From a virus, in IMG/VR virus record IMGVR_UViG_3300008217_000102, positions 1-23,378 of that record: DNA of 23,378 bases; one strand, 5' to 3'. The notes under the pieces are model-generated. The model ran no database searches, was not told the DNA's origin, and saw only the letters and a program-made list of their open reading frames with translations. Shown here piece by piece: positions 1 to 5,187 of this stretch (the first letter of the stretch is position 1; each line of letters starts with the position of its first letter). Position numbers and translations under genes: made by a program.

Positions 1-2
1 AA

Positions 3-101
3 ATTGCTTTGTTAGCAGCACAACAAGAACGACTATCCGAGCTAACTGATGTAGTTGCTAAGTTGGAGGAGAGCATTCAAAATGACGAAGACGATGATTA
101 G
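3..101 (+). CDS. 3' end of an unidentified gene (C-terminal 32 codons)
   Basis: The frame is open from the left edge to a TAG at 99-101. The tail is acidic and helix-prone: it contains LSELTDVVAKLEESI and ends in a DEDDD-type acidic run, which looks like a coiled coil or charged C-terminus. It overlaps the start of the next gene (ATG at 82) by 20 bases, as expected for a phage operon. The gene lies mostly outside the window, so no function can be assigned. Confidence 0.55.
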   Translation: MALLAAQQERLSELTDVVAKLEESIQNDEDDD

Positions 102-738
102 CACAACGATTGACACTGTAGAGAATATAATGCCGGCTGGTGCCACTCTTAACGAATGGCGCGACCACGTCTACGAGTGGGCACGAGGCAAAGGCTGGTA
201 TGACGTGGAGCGCGACAAAGACGACCTATTCGCACTTCTTCACACCGAGGTTAGTGAAGCCTTTGAAGAATACAGAAATGATCACGAGCCATCGAAGATC
301 TATTATAACGACGGCAACGACAAACCCGAAGGCGTACCTATCGAAATTGCCGACTTGTTTATCCGGATTATGGACAATGCCGGCTATTTAGCTATTGATT
401 TGGATGAAACGCTGGCGAGTGCATTAGACAAAGCACACCTTGCTCTATATGGATTGAGCATAGGCGACTGGTGCAAGCTGGTTGAAGACTGCATGCACAT
501 AACCACCTCCATACCTATCGCCGACTGGTCTGTGTCATACTGGATATGTTTGCTTAATCAGTTCATAACAAGAGCCTGGGAAGGTTCTGATAAATATATG
601 GCTATCGGGCTAGTTCGCATTATCGCTGTGATCCTTGTCGGCTGTCGTAAATTCGACATCGTCCTGGTGTCCGCTTTGCAAGTTAAGATGGCTTACAATC
701 ACACTCGAGAATACAGGCACGGAGGCAAGCGAATATAG
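82..738 (+). CDS. MazG-like all-alpha NTP pyrophosphohydrolase with an inserted second helical half
   Basis: The family hydrolyses (d)NTPs to monophosphate and pyrophosphate, in phages often for nucleotide-pool or alarmone control. Residues about 45-105 show the metal-binding pattern: LLHTEVSEAFEEYRN, then KPEGVPIEIADLFIRIMD. The C-terminus is the family's usual ending, KMAYNHTREYRHGGKRI. In typical phage members (about 100-120 residues, from memory) that ending closely follows the first helical block; here about 90 extra residues intervene, giving 218. The start at ATG 82 is chosen over TTG 55 because GGAGGAG lies at 65-71 with good spacing. The domain call is confident. Substrate and the role of the insert are unknown. 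Confidence 0.85.
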   Translation: MTKTMISTTIDTVENIMPAGATLNEWRDHVYEWARGKGWYDVERDKDDLFALLHTEVSEAFEEYRNDHEPSKIYYNDGNDKPEGVPIEIADLFIRIMDNAGYLAIDLDETLASALDKAHLALYGLSIGDWCKLVEDCMHITTSIPIADWSVSYWICLLNQFITRAWEGSDKYMAIGLVRIIAVILVGCRKFDIVLVSALQVKMAYNHTREYRHGGKRI

Positions 739-786
739 CTGTGCCAGATAGGAATCCAGAATGAAATCACAATTGAAGGAGAGAGT

Positions 787-873
787 ATGTCACGCACTTG
801 GCGAATTTGCATTATTGGGTTTCTGACAGGATTCATTGCATTCCAGGTATTTTGGCATTGTTGGTTATCATGA
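787..873 (+). CDS. 28-residue single-span membrane peptide
   Basis: ATG at 787 follows the purine-rich stretch AAGGAGAGAG. The product starts MSRTWR and continues with a hydrophobic stretch (ICIIGFLTGFIAFQVFW), so it is predicted to be a single transmembrane helix with a basic N-terminus. It ends with TGA at 871-873, and the next gene's Shine-Dalgarno begins immediately after. No homology is recognised. Size and composition resemble small phage membrane peptides that act on host envelope processes, but this is inference. The ribosome site is rather close to the ATG. Confidence 0.5.
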   Translation: MSRTWRICIIGFLTGFIAFQVFWHCWLS

Positions 874-885
874 GGAGAAGCAAGA

Positions 886-1059
886 GTGAATAGGGATGAG
901 TTTGAGAAACTATACGCGGAACATAGCGGAGTTACAGTCGAGTATTTGCGCCAGAATCGTCAATATGTGATACATTGCGATTGCGGAGGACCTTTATGCC
1001 AAGGTTGGCAAATGGTGTTTTTGCAATCCGACATTGAGGTTGATGAACTAGAAAAGTAG
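886..1059 (+). CDS. 57-residue Cys-motif protein, function unknown
   Basis: Starts at GTG 886 with GGAG about 8 bases upstream, 12 bases after the preceding mini-gene. The product MNRDEFEKLYAEHSG... carries an IHCDCGGPLCQGWQM segment, a C-x-C-x4-C arrangement that could bind zinc. The tail is acidic (SDIEVDELEK). Small proteins with a CxC...C-GWQ segment occur in phage early regions, but no function is known to me. Translation is likely coupled to 787..873. The structured non-coding stretch begins about 70 bases downstream. Confidence 0.65.
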   Translation: MNRDEFEKLYAEHSGVTVEYLRQNRQYVIHCDCGGPLCQGWQMVFLQSDIEVDELEK

Positions 1060-1128
1060 AGCCGGTGACTTAATCTTTCCAGGACATGATATGGGTCGCG
1101 CCACATTTTGTGTGTCGTCAGTTCTACT

Positions 1129-1478
1129 CCGCGCACACGGTTTAGCGGTGATTTCTGGCCTTGTGCGCGGGCGCTAACGTGTGTTAGCTTGGACGCTAAC
1201 CTCTTGGCGATTATTTGGCTTGATCAGGTAGTGGCCAAGGGGCTGGCGTTCTGCGGTGATCTATCTCATAGGGAGACACAGCGCAGGTCGCCGGTATAGA
1301 GAAAGGAGGAGCTATAGAAGAGATAGAAGTGTTGCCGAGGAACCGGGAGGGACTCGGTTTCTAGCTTTTAGCGCGACGCGAGAGGGTGAGGGGTACCAGG
1401 CTCGTAGCTCTCTCGCGCCGACTCAAGAGATCAGTAGCCGGCAGCCACCTTCGGGGCGTAGGTGGTCCTGCCTGCCGG
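1129..1478 (+). ncRNA. Candidate ornate structured RNA (about eight consecutive stem-loops) or long structured 5' leader
   Basis: Between the genes ending at 1059 and starting at 1501 there is no convincing ORF. The + strand instead folds into a run of strong helices: 1129-1137 with 1162-1170 (9 perfect bp); 1173-1178 with 1183-1188, or alternatively 1183-1188 with 1195-1200; 1201-1208 with 1234-1241; 1243-1255 with 1282-1294 (11 bp around a 2x2 internal loop); 1295-1299 with 1312-1316, presenting AGAAAGGAGGAG in its loop; 1338-1347 with 1353-1362 (10 bp, two G.U); 1377-1387 with 1407-1417 (8 perfect plus wobble pairs); 1438-1449 with 1461-1478 (7+5 bp, one bulge). No U-tract follows, so these are not simple terminators. 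It could be a stand-alone phage RNA or the leader of 1501..1797. I cannot match it to a known RNA class. Confidence 0.6.
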
Positions 1479-1500
1479 TCCAGCGAAGGGGAAATTGTAC

Positions 1501-1797
1501 ATGGACATAGAGATAGACATAGAAACGAGAAGGATAAATAAGTTATTGGAAATGATGGACGGCAAAACTCAGGGAAACGGGGGTTTTGAACGTGGGTTGT
1601 TTTTCTTGCTAAAGAGATATAAATCGTCTTTGCCACTACTTAATGATTATTTCCATAAAGCATTTCGTCAAATAGATATAACTGATTCCAGTCTTGTGGA
1701 TATGGCTATATGGAACGCGTTACAAGACAGCGAAATTTTCTGGCATTGTTTTGAATGCGTTCAGGACGAAAAAGACACTGATGACAAACCAAATTAA
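1501..1797 (+). CDS. Hypothetical protein, 98 residues
   Basis: ATG 1501 is preferred over GTG 1462 because GAAGGGGA lies at about 1485-1492 and because the upstream extension would run through the final hairpin of the structured region. The product begins MDIEIDIETRRINKLLEMM and has an amphipathic middle (FFLLKRYKSSLPLLNDYF) and an acidic C-terminus. It is predicted soluble and mostly helical. I do not recognise the family. If the upstream structured RNA is a leader, this gene is what it controls. Confidence 0.65.
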   Translation: MDIEIDIETRRINKLLEMMDGKTQGNGGFERGLFFLLKRYKSSLPLLNDYFHKAFRQIDITDSSLVDMAIWNALQDSEIFWHCFECVQDEKDTDDKPN

Positions 1798-1846
1798 AAC
1801 AAGCCGGCAAATTTAGTGTTTGCCAGAACAACAGAGGGGGCGAATT

Positions 1847-2134
1847 ATGACACAATGGGAACTAATTACATTTGATTTGGTGTCTCAGAAGTTTGAAGAA
1901 ATGTACGGAGAGGCACCTGATTATTTAGATGATGCGATGTTCGTCTACAAGGCCGGCGAGCGATTTTCCTGGTATTCCGGCGAGTGGGAATTTTTTGTCC
2001 AGCGAAGATGTTCGAAATGTGAGCAATTTCAATGGTCCAAAACATTCACAGATCGCACTGGCTGCGATTATCAGATTGAGCACTTTGAGATAGCCGATCC
2101 TTGTAATTGCGATAACATACAGTGGTCACTTTAA
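1847..2134 (+). CDS. Small Cys-rich protein, zinc-ribbon-like, 95 residues
   Basis: ATG 1847 follows GAGGGGG with normal spacing; the alternative TTG at 1820 has no such site. The N-terminal half is rich in aromatic and acidic residues. The C-terminal half carries CSKC, then a single Cys (TGCDY) and CNC, a set that could bind one zinc ion. The stop codon (2132-2134) lies inside the 5' arm of a 13-bp inverted repeat. Family not recognised; a nucleic-acid or protein-contact role is possible but unproven. Confidence 0.7.
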   Translation: MTQWELITFDLVSQKFEEMYGEAPDYLDDAMFVYKAGERFSWYSGEWEFFVQRRCSKCEQFQWSKTFTDRTGCDYQIEHFEIADPCNCDNIQWSL

Positions 2135-2154
2135 TGGCTGAGCCATTAAAGTGA
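2126..2154 (+). repeat. 13-bp inverted repeat spanning a stop codon
   Basis: The arms TCACTTTAATGGC (2126-2138) and GCCATTAAAGTGA (2142-2154) are perfectly complementary around a 3-base loop (TGA). The stop codon of the preceding gene is within the left arm. No U-tract follows, so it is more likely an mRNA-stabilising hairpin, boundary element or protein-binding site than a standard terminator. Confidence 0.85.
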
Positions 2155-2158
2155 AACA

Positions 2159-2190
2159 AGCCGGCGACTCACACGTGTGAATCACCGGCT
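2159..2190 (+). repeat. Second, 32-bp imperfect palindrome next to the first
   Basis: Outer arms AGCCGG (2159-2164) and CCGGCT (2185-2190) enclose a perfect TCACAC/GTGTGA palindrome (2169-2180), with two further pairs in between. It lies 4 bases after the preceding hairpin, giving two strong hairpins in tandem ahead of the terminator at 2243. Confidence 0.75.
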
Positions 2191-2242
2191 CAATACGCAG
2201 CGGAAGCGGCCCGCGGCGCAAAAGAAGTATACGAGGAAGTGG

Positions 2243-2273
2243 GCCAATTCCAAAGGGAGTTGGCTTTTTTATT
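2243..2273 (+). terminator. Rho-independent terminator
   Basis: GCCAATTCC (2244-2252) pairs with GGGAGTTGGC (2257-2265, one G.U) around an AAAG loop and is followed by TTTTTT. This should end transcription of the upstream small-gene operon. It argues that the open frame running through it (GTG 2177) is not the start of the next gene. Confidence 0.85.
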
Positions 2274-2287
2274 CGACTTACTTGTAT

Positions 2288-2866
2288 ATGAAAAAACAAT
2301 TTAACGTAACCAGCCTAGATTGGCCGGCTGAAAAGCTAGCCGAGATTCAGGCGCAAGACACGCGCAATCCACGATTAGCCATCGGCCTGGTATTTGTGGC
2401 CGGCTTCTGTTTCTATGTTCTGTTTATTGTTCTTTTCTCTATTGCTCTTGGCCTGCGCAGCCAGTTGCACTTGCTGCCTGACATCGCGATCACTGGCGCT
2501 GTGCTGGATCTTCTCGCTTGTGGTGCCGTGTTACTTCGATTGACCGTGTCTGGTTTTCATACACAAGTTTATGTGCTGGAGACAGAGCGGATTGAGCACC
2601 ACTTTGTTCAGACTCGAAACAAGTCGGTGCCGACCGAAGACTTGTTGTATTTCTTGCAGCGTGTCAACGTGACCGGCAGATCGGGAATTAACAGCATGCG
2701 CCAGGCCGAGTTTCCTTCTGGTCGCAAGTGCAACGATAATTACTATGCGGAAATGGTTGAAGCGTTGGAAGAGGCCGGCATATGGAGAAAAAGCAAGGGC
2801 AAACGGAAAGCTGGCGGATTACGCGTGGATTATAAGGAGGCATTGCAGATATTAAATGTGGAATAA
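2288..2866 (+). CDS. Two-span membrane protein with a basic winged-helix-like C-terminal segment
   Basis: From ATG 2288 (MKKQFNVTSLDWPAEKL) the product is 192 residues. Two hydrophobic segments follow an N-terminal cytoplasmic piece: about residues 27-52 (LAIGLVFVAGFCFYVLFIVL) and about 62-85 (IAITGAVLDLLACGAVLLRL). The C-terminal third has the pattern NYYAEMVEALEEAGIW, then a basic KGKRKAGG loop, reminiscent of a winged helix. Membrane-anchored DNA- or replisome-contact proteins can look like this; that is inference. The start is uncertain: ATG 2288 has no visible Shine-Dalgarno and sits only 15 bases after a terminator, while GTG 2177 would put the terminator inside the gene. Confidence 0.7.
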   Translation: MKKQFNVTSLDWPAEKLAEIQAQDTRNPRLAIGLVFVAGFCFYVLFIVLFSIALGLRSQLHLLPDIAITGAVLDLLACGAVLLRLTVSGFHTQVYVLETERIEHHFVQTRNKSVPTEDLLYFLQRVNVTGRSGINSMRQAEFPSGRKCNDNYYAEMVEALEEAGIWRKSKGKRKAGGLRVDYKEALQILNVE

Positions 2867-3032
2867 CACTTGTAAATATGGTCATATTTGGATATGGCCA
2901 GGCAGCAAGTCGGAGTCACCTGAACCTTTGGCACAGCAAAGATGTTTGTGCGGGCAACTCGAATGGCAGAGCCGGTTTCTCATTGTATATCATAAACTAC
3001 CAAAGCACCACGTCCCGCCCCTACTCGAGTAG
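2856..3032 (+). CDS. Small Cys/Trp-rich protein, 58 residues
   Basis: ATG 2856 overlaps the last codons of the preceding gene (ATGTGGAATAA). The product MWNNTCKYGHIWIWPGS... has Cys6, His10 and a CLCG pair at 30-33, a plausible zinc-ribbon pattern (C-x3-H ... C-x-C). AAGGAGG lies at about 2834-2840, further from the ATG than ideal. The stop falls in a perfect 14-bp palindrome. Composition looks protein-like and unlike a shadow frame. Function unknown. Confidence 0.5.
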   Translation: MWNNTCKYGHIWIWPGSKSESPEPLAQQRCLCGQLEWQSRFLIVYHKLPKHHVPPLLE

Positions 3033-3033
3033 G
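3020..3033. repeat. Perfect 14-bp palindrome at a stop codon
   Basis: CCTACTCGAGTAGG is its own reverse complement and contains the TAG of the small ORF 2856..3032. It may be an operator or a chance XhoI-type palindrome. It matters mainly because neighbouring genes also carry long palindromes. Confidence 0.7.
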
Positions 3034-3212
3034 TCAAATGCCCCAAAACGCTATCAGGGCGATAGATAGATAGAGATAGGGCGCATATTATGTCACGGGC
3101 GTAAGATTATGGTCAACACTGTTTGATTGTTGTGAGGCCCAGAGAGGTGCGTCGGTTATTCGATAACGCAAGGAAATTCACGTATAAACCCCCACTTTTC
3201 TCCTTATGTATA
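3034..3212 (+). other. Intergenic region upstream of the 3213 promoter, with GATA tract and operator-like dyad
   Basis: No gene is visible here. A short GATA tract (GATAGATAGATAGAGATAGG) lies at 3061-3080, preceded by CTATC/GATAG pairing. A dyad GTTAT-TCG-ATAAC sits at 3155-3167, about 45 bases upstream of the -35 box, where an activator or repressor could bind. Binding is inference from symmetry only. Confidence 0.4.
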
Positions 3213-3241
3213 TTGACATTGATTGCCGATTGTGTTATAAT
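3213..3241 (+). promoter_or_regulatory. Consensus sigma-70 promoter
   Basis: TTGACA (3213-3218) and TATAAT (3236-3241) are separated by exactly 17 bases, so both boxes match the consensus fully. Transcription should start near 3248 and run into the small-gene operon beginning at 3287. A perfect match of this kind in a phage suggests a strong early promoter read by the unmodified host RNA polymerase. Confidence 0.9.
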
Positions 3242-3286
3242 ATAGTCACGGAACCAACAACACACACAAGAAAGGATGTCAAGGAA

Positions 3287-3532
3287 ATGGGTTGGAAAGC
3301 AATACTGACAAATAATACAGACTTCCGCCATGGTGCAGAATTTGCAACAATAAAAGAACTTCGCGGATTTGTAGGAAAATATTATGTCGGGGAAGAAGGA
3401 AACGCGTACTGGGAAGTATGGAAAGTCAGCTACGAGACTCTCGATGACTTGCCTGACGGATTATGGGATCTATTGATCCCGAATGAACAGAACGACTCAT
3501 GGCGCTTAGCAAAAACATCATGGGGAGATTGA
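3287..3532 (+). CDS. Hypothetical protein, 81 residues, first gene after a strong promoter
   Basis: ATG 3287 is chosen because the upstream in-frame codons lie within the promoter. AAAGGA and AAGGAA occur in the 20 bases before it. The product (MGWKAILTNNTDFRHGAEF...) is acidic and Trp-rich, with a WEVWKVSYETLDDLPDGLWDLL segment. It is predicted soluble; the family is not recognised. As the first gene of a consensus-promoter transcript it is probably expressed early. A GGGATC/GATCCC hairpin lies within the coding sequence at 3465-3480. Confidence 0.7.
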   Translation: MGWKAILTNNTDFRHGAEFATIKELRGFVGKYYVGEEGNAYWEVWKVSYETLDDLPDGLWDLLIPNEQNDSWRLAKTSWGD

Positions 3533-3588
3533 ATAGTCATGCGGATCTTGATTTCTCCGCAATCATGCAATGGGTGGAGGATAACTAA
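3499..3588 (+). CDS. Possible 29-residue overlapping peptide
   Basis: ATG 3499 opens a frame inside the 3' end of the preceding gene. It ends in TAA at 3586-3588, overlapping the next ATG as TAATG. The product MALSKNIMGRLNSHADLDF ends in an acidic helix (SAIMQWVEDN). The end is precisely coupled to the next gene, and GGTGGAGG just before that gene sits in this frame's last codons. It could be a coupling leader or a real mini-protein, or the frame could be fortuitous. Confidence 0.35.
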   Translation: MALSKNIMGRLNSHADLDFSAIMQWVEDN

Positions 3589-3953
3589 TGACACTCTCGA
3601 ATGGTCAAATGCTGGCTGCTGTTTTCGCCAACGCTTGTGATAAAGATCCCGACTTCCCGAATGGCTTGCAAGCCATTCGGGGTAGGGCAGACATTCATTA
3701 TGTTGATGACAACGAAATAGACTTTGAAGCCACAAATGACGGCATCAAAAAAGATGTTGAGATGTACGAACTTGGAAAAGAGACACTTGGAACGCATATG
3801 CTGACATACTCGAAGCGAACGACTGTTCCGTATTCGGTTGATTCCAAGCCGATGGTAGAAATACCTGATGGCGCGAGCTTTATTGTGGTAAATTCAGGTC
3901 ACATTGCGACATCGCCGGCCTATCGATTTGCGATCTTCAAGGAGTGTAGCTAA
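3588..3953 (+). CDS. Hypothetical protein, 121 residues, containing a 26-bp palindrome
   Basis: ATG 3588 follows GGTGGAGG with good spacing; the stop overlaps the next gene (TAATGG). The product (MTLSNGQMLAAVFANACDKDPDF...) is mixed alpha/beta in appearance, with a hydrophobic C-terminal strand region (GASFIVVNSGHIA). No catalytic motif is recognised. The segment encoding DFPNGLQAIRG is built on a perfect DNA palindrome (3656-3681), so the peptide there may be constrained by the DNA or RNA structure rather than by protein function. Confidence 0.75.
   Translation: MTLSNGQMLAAVFANACDKDPDFPNGLQAIRGRADIHYVDDNEIDFEATNDGIKKDVEMYELGKETLGTHMLTYSKRTTVPYSVDSKPMVEIPDGASFIVVNSGHIATSPAYRFAIFKECS
3656..3681. 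repeat. Perfect 26-bp palindrome inside a gene
   Basis: CCCGAATGGCTTG is followed directly by its exact reverse complement CAAGCCATTCGGG, with no spacer. In RNA this forms a hairpin of at least 11 bp with a tiny loop. It lies within the coding sequence of 3588..3953. Confidence 0.9.
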
Positions 3954-4357
3954 TGGAGTTTTCAATCCATCGCATTGATGAGCCCCACGAAGCGTCTATG
4001 TACGCACTTGTAACCGAGGACGAGCACGGTTTCGTCCTCGGGGAATTGAGCGAAGTGCATGAGGCGGCCAAGGCGATTAATGAATTCCTGGCTACCGGGA
4101 AAGACGCCGGCGTCATCGACAACCTAGATGAGCGTTTTGGCTTCAAGTGGCTCACGGTTGAAGAGGCTATTGATATGGCGTACAAAGAATCGCGTATCGA
4201 TGTGCCGGCTACGTCGATACGTTGGTCCTGTCGGCAAGGTCATATTCAAGGCGCAATCAACAGTGGCCGCCAATGGCGTTTCCCGGCTATGCGTTTTCGG
4301 GGATGGTTGACGCGCAAGTATCAACCACGTAAAACTAACAACAAGCCGGCCACGTAA
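3953..4357 (+). CDS. Excisionase/MerR-like helix-turn-helix protein with an extra N-terminal domain
   Basis: ATG 3953 overlaps the preceding stop. Residues 1-60 form an unrecognised acidic domain (ALVTEDEHGFVLGELSEVHEA...). Residues about 66-120 match the HTH_17/excisionase-like layout: WLTVEEAIDMAYKES, then SIRWSCRQGHIQGAINSGRQ and WRFPAMRFRGW, that is helix, turn, recognition helix and Arg-Trp wing. It is therefore a likely DNA-binding regulator or recombination accessory factor. Two long inverted repeats (4014-4041, 4193-4221) lie in its coding sequence, and a decayed partial copy follows at 5188-5360. The C-terminal tail is basic. The HTH call is firm; the target is unknown. Confidence 0.8.
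   Translation: MEFSIHRIDEPHEASMYALVTEDEHGFVLGELSEVHEAAKAINEFLATGKDAGVIDNLDERFGFKWLTVEEAIDMAYKESRIDVPATSIRWSCRQGHIQGAINSGRQWRFPAMRFRGWLTRKYQPRKTNNKPAT
4014..4041. repeat. 10-bp inverted repeat inside the HTH gene
   Basis: CCGAGGACGA (4014-4023) and TCGTCCTCGG (4032-4041) are exact reverse complements around an 8-base loop. Confidence 0.8.
4193..4221. repeat. 11-bp inverted repeat inside the HTH gene
   Basis: CGTATCGATGT (4193-4203) pairs with ACGTCGATACG (4211-4221) with one G.U; the 7-base loop is GCCGGCT. It overlaps the codons just before the predicted recognition helix. Confidence 0.75.
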
Positions 4358-4378
4358 TAGCCGGCGGAGGAGATTGAA

Positions 4379-4696
4379 ATGTCATATAAAATAATTGTTG
4401 ACGGAGATACACTAGAAATACGACCCTTGTGCCCAAAGTGCAAAGAAGGCTTCGGTAAAAGCCAAAACAGTTATCAAAATGGGCCTTCGATAAAGAGCTA
4501 TGAGAGTTGCGCAAAGCAAGAGTGCGACGGGTCATGGGTGGATCGGAGTGAAAACGGCCGGTTAGTTTCTACAACCGGTGATATTCCGTATTCAACGGAT
4601 GGGTATGGAAATTATTCGACAAATGACGGACCGTCATTTGTCGATCCTTTAGGCGAGACAATAAATAAACATCTCGCACAAATGGGGATCAAGTAG
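4379..4696 (+). CDS. Zinc-ribbon-like protein, 105 residues
   Basis: ATG 4379 follows GGCGGAGGAG. The N-terminal half starts MSYKIIVDGDTLEIRPLCPKC and continues to a second Cys pair (SCAKQEC, residues about 42-48), so CPKC...C-x4-C could hold zinc. The C-terminal half is polar and rich in Gly, Ser, Asn and Tyr. Function not recognised. A 29-bp palindrome lies in the coding sequence at 4616-4644, and a 7-bp hairpin (4684-4704) spans the stop codon. Confidence 0.75.
   Translation: MSYKIIVDGDTLEIRPLCPKCKEGFGKSQNSYQNGPSIKSYESCAKQECDGSWVDRSENGRLVSTTGDIPYSTDGYGNYSTNDGPSFVDPLGETINKHLAQMGIK
4616..4644. repeat. 29-bp near-perfect palindrome inside a gene (14-bp arms)
   Basis: TCGACAAATGACGG (4616-4629) and CCGTCATTTGTCGA (4631-4644) are exact reverse complements separated by one A. 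This is the longest dyad I found in the window. Confidence 0.92.
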
Positions 4697-4704
4697 CGAT
4701 CCCC
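4684..4704 (+). repeat. 7-bp hairpin over a stop codon
   Basis: GGGGATC (4684-4690) and GATCCCC (4698-4704) flank a 7-base loop that contains the TAG. No U-tract follows, so it is a weak terminator at best and more likely a 3'-end stabiliser. Confidence 0.7.
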
Positions 4705-4816
4705 ACACTAATGGTTATGTCGAGAAAAGAAGCAAAAAAGAATGAGGCCAGATAAGTTTACAGTGTTCGATTCTGTTGATAGATACAACGAACTAAATTA
4801 AGGGAGGTTTAGTATC

Positions 4817-5155
4817 ATGACTGCCCGTGACATCGAGACGAGGCTAGACGGAATGACTGAACAGGAGATAAGAGATTTGAAAGCTTCGGTCAAGGCGCCG
4901 AACAAGTGCAAATCGGGTGATCCCGATTTGAAAGTCTGGTGGGCGTGCCAAGACCGTTTGAGTAACCTGAGAGAAAAACGACAAGGAGAACAATTTCTCT
5001 CGGGCGTCGCCGATCATTATAGTTTCGGAGGACAAGTAGCGGCGAATAGTGGCAACTCATTTGAACTGTGGATCGCCGATCATCCATACCACATAATTAG
5101 CCAAGATTTTGAACGAGGCTACCGACAAACCTCTAATGAACTTGCGGTAATTTAG
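4817..5155 (+). CDS. Hypothetical protein, 112 residues
   Basis: ATG 4817 lies 9 bases after GGGAGG. The N-terminal half is helical and charged (MTARDIETRLDGMTEQEIRD) with a W-W-x-C core (LKVWWACQDRLSNL). The C-terminal half is polar with aromatic residues (ADHYSFGG, then WIADHPYHII). No catalytic motif is recognised. The gene carries inverted repeats 4909-4930 and 4966-5004 and an 11-bp direct repeat (TCGCCGATCAT) near 5006 and 5072. Confidence 0.7.
   Translation: MTARDIETRLDGMTEQEIRDLKASVKAPNKCKSGDPDLKVWWACQDRLSNLREKRQGEQFLSGVADHYSFGGQVAANSGNSFELWIADHPYHIISQDFERGYRQTSNELAVI
4909..4930. repeat. 9-bp inverted repeat in coding sequence
   Basis: CAAATCGGG (4909-4917) and CCCGATTTG (4922-4930) are exact reverse complements around TGAT, inside 4817..5155. 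Confidence 0.8.
4966..5004. repeat. 11-bp inverted repeat in coding sequence
   Basis: CCTGAGAGAAA (starting at about 4966) pairs with TTTCTCTCGGG (4994-5004) with one G.U across a loop of about 17 bases. Confidence 0.6.
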
Positions 5156-5187
5156 TTTTTGGAGGATAGATAATAGATAATGCTTAT

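Noticed and set aside
110-131. TTGACA followed by TATAAT near the MazG-like start
   Set aside because: The spacer is only about 10 bases, and it lies inside coding sequence.
1108-1510. Two + frames (1108..1299 and 1256..1510) across the structured region
   Set aside because: Both are Arg/Cys/Pro-rich without start signals, and they run through strong hairpin arms. The RNA explanation fits better.
3061-3080. GATA tract as a possible phase-variable microsatellite
   Set aside because: Only three to four imperfect units and not within a gene or promoter spacer, so phase variation is unsupported.
4742-4801. 19-codon frame (MRPDKFTVFDSVDRYNELN)
   Set aside because: Too short, with no Shine-Dalgarno and no support beyond being open.
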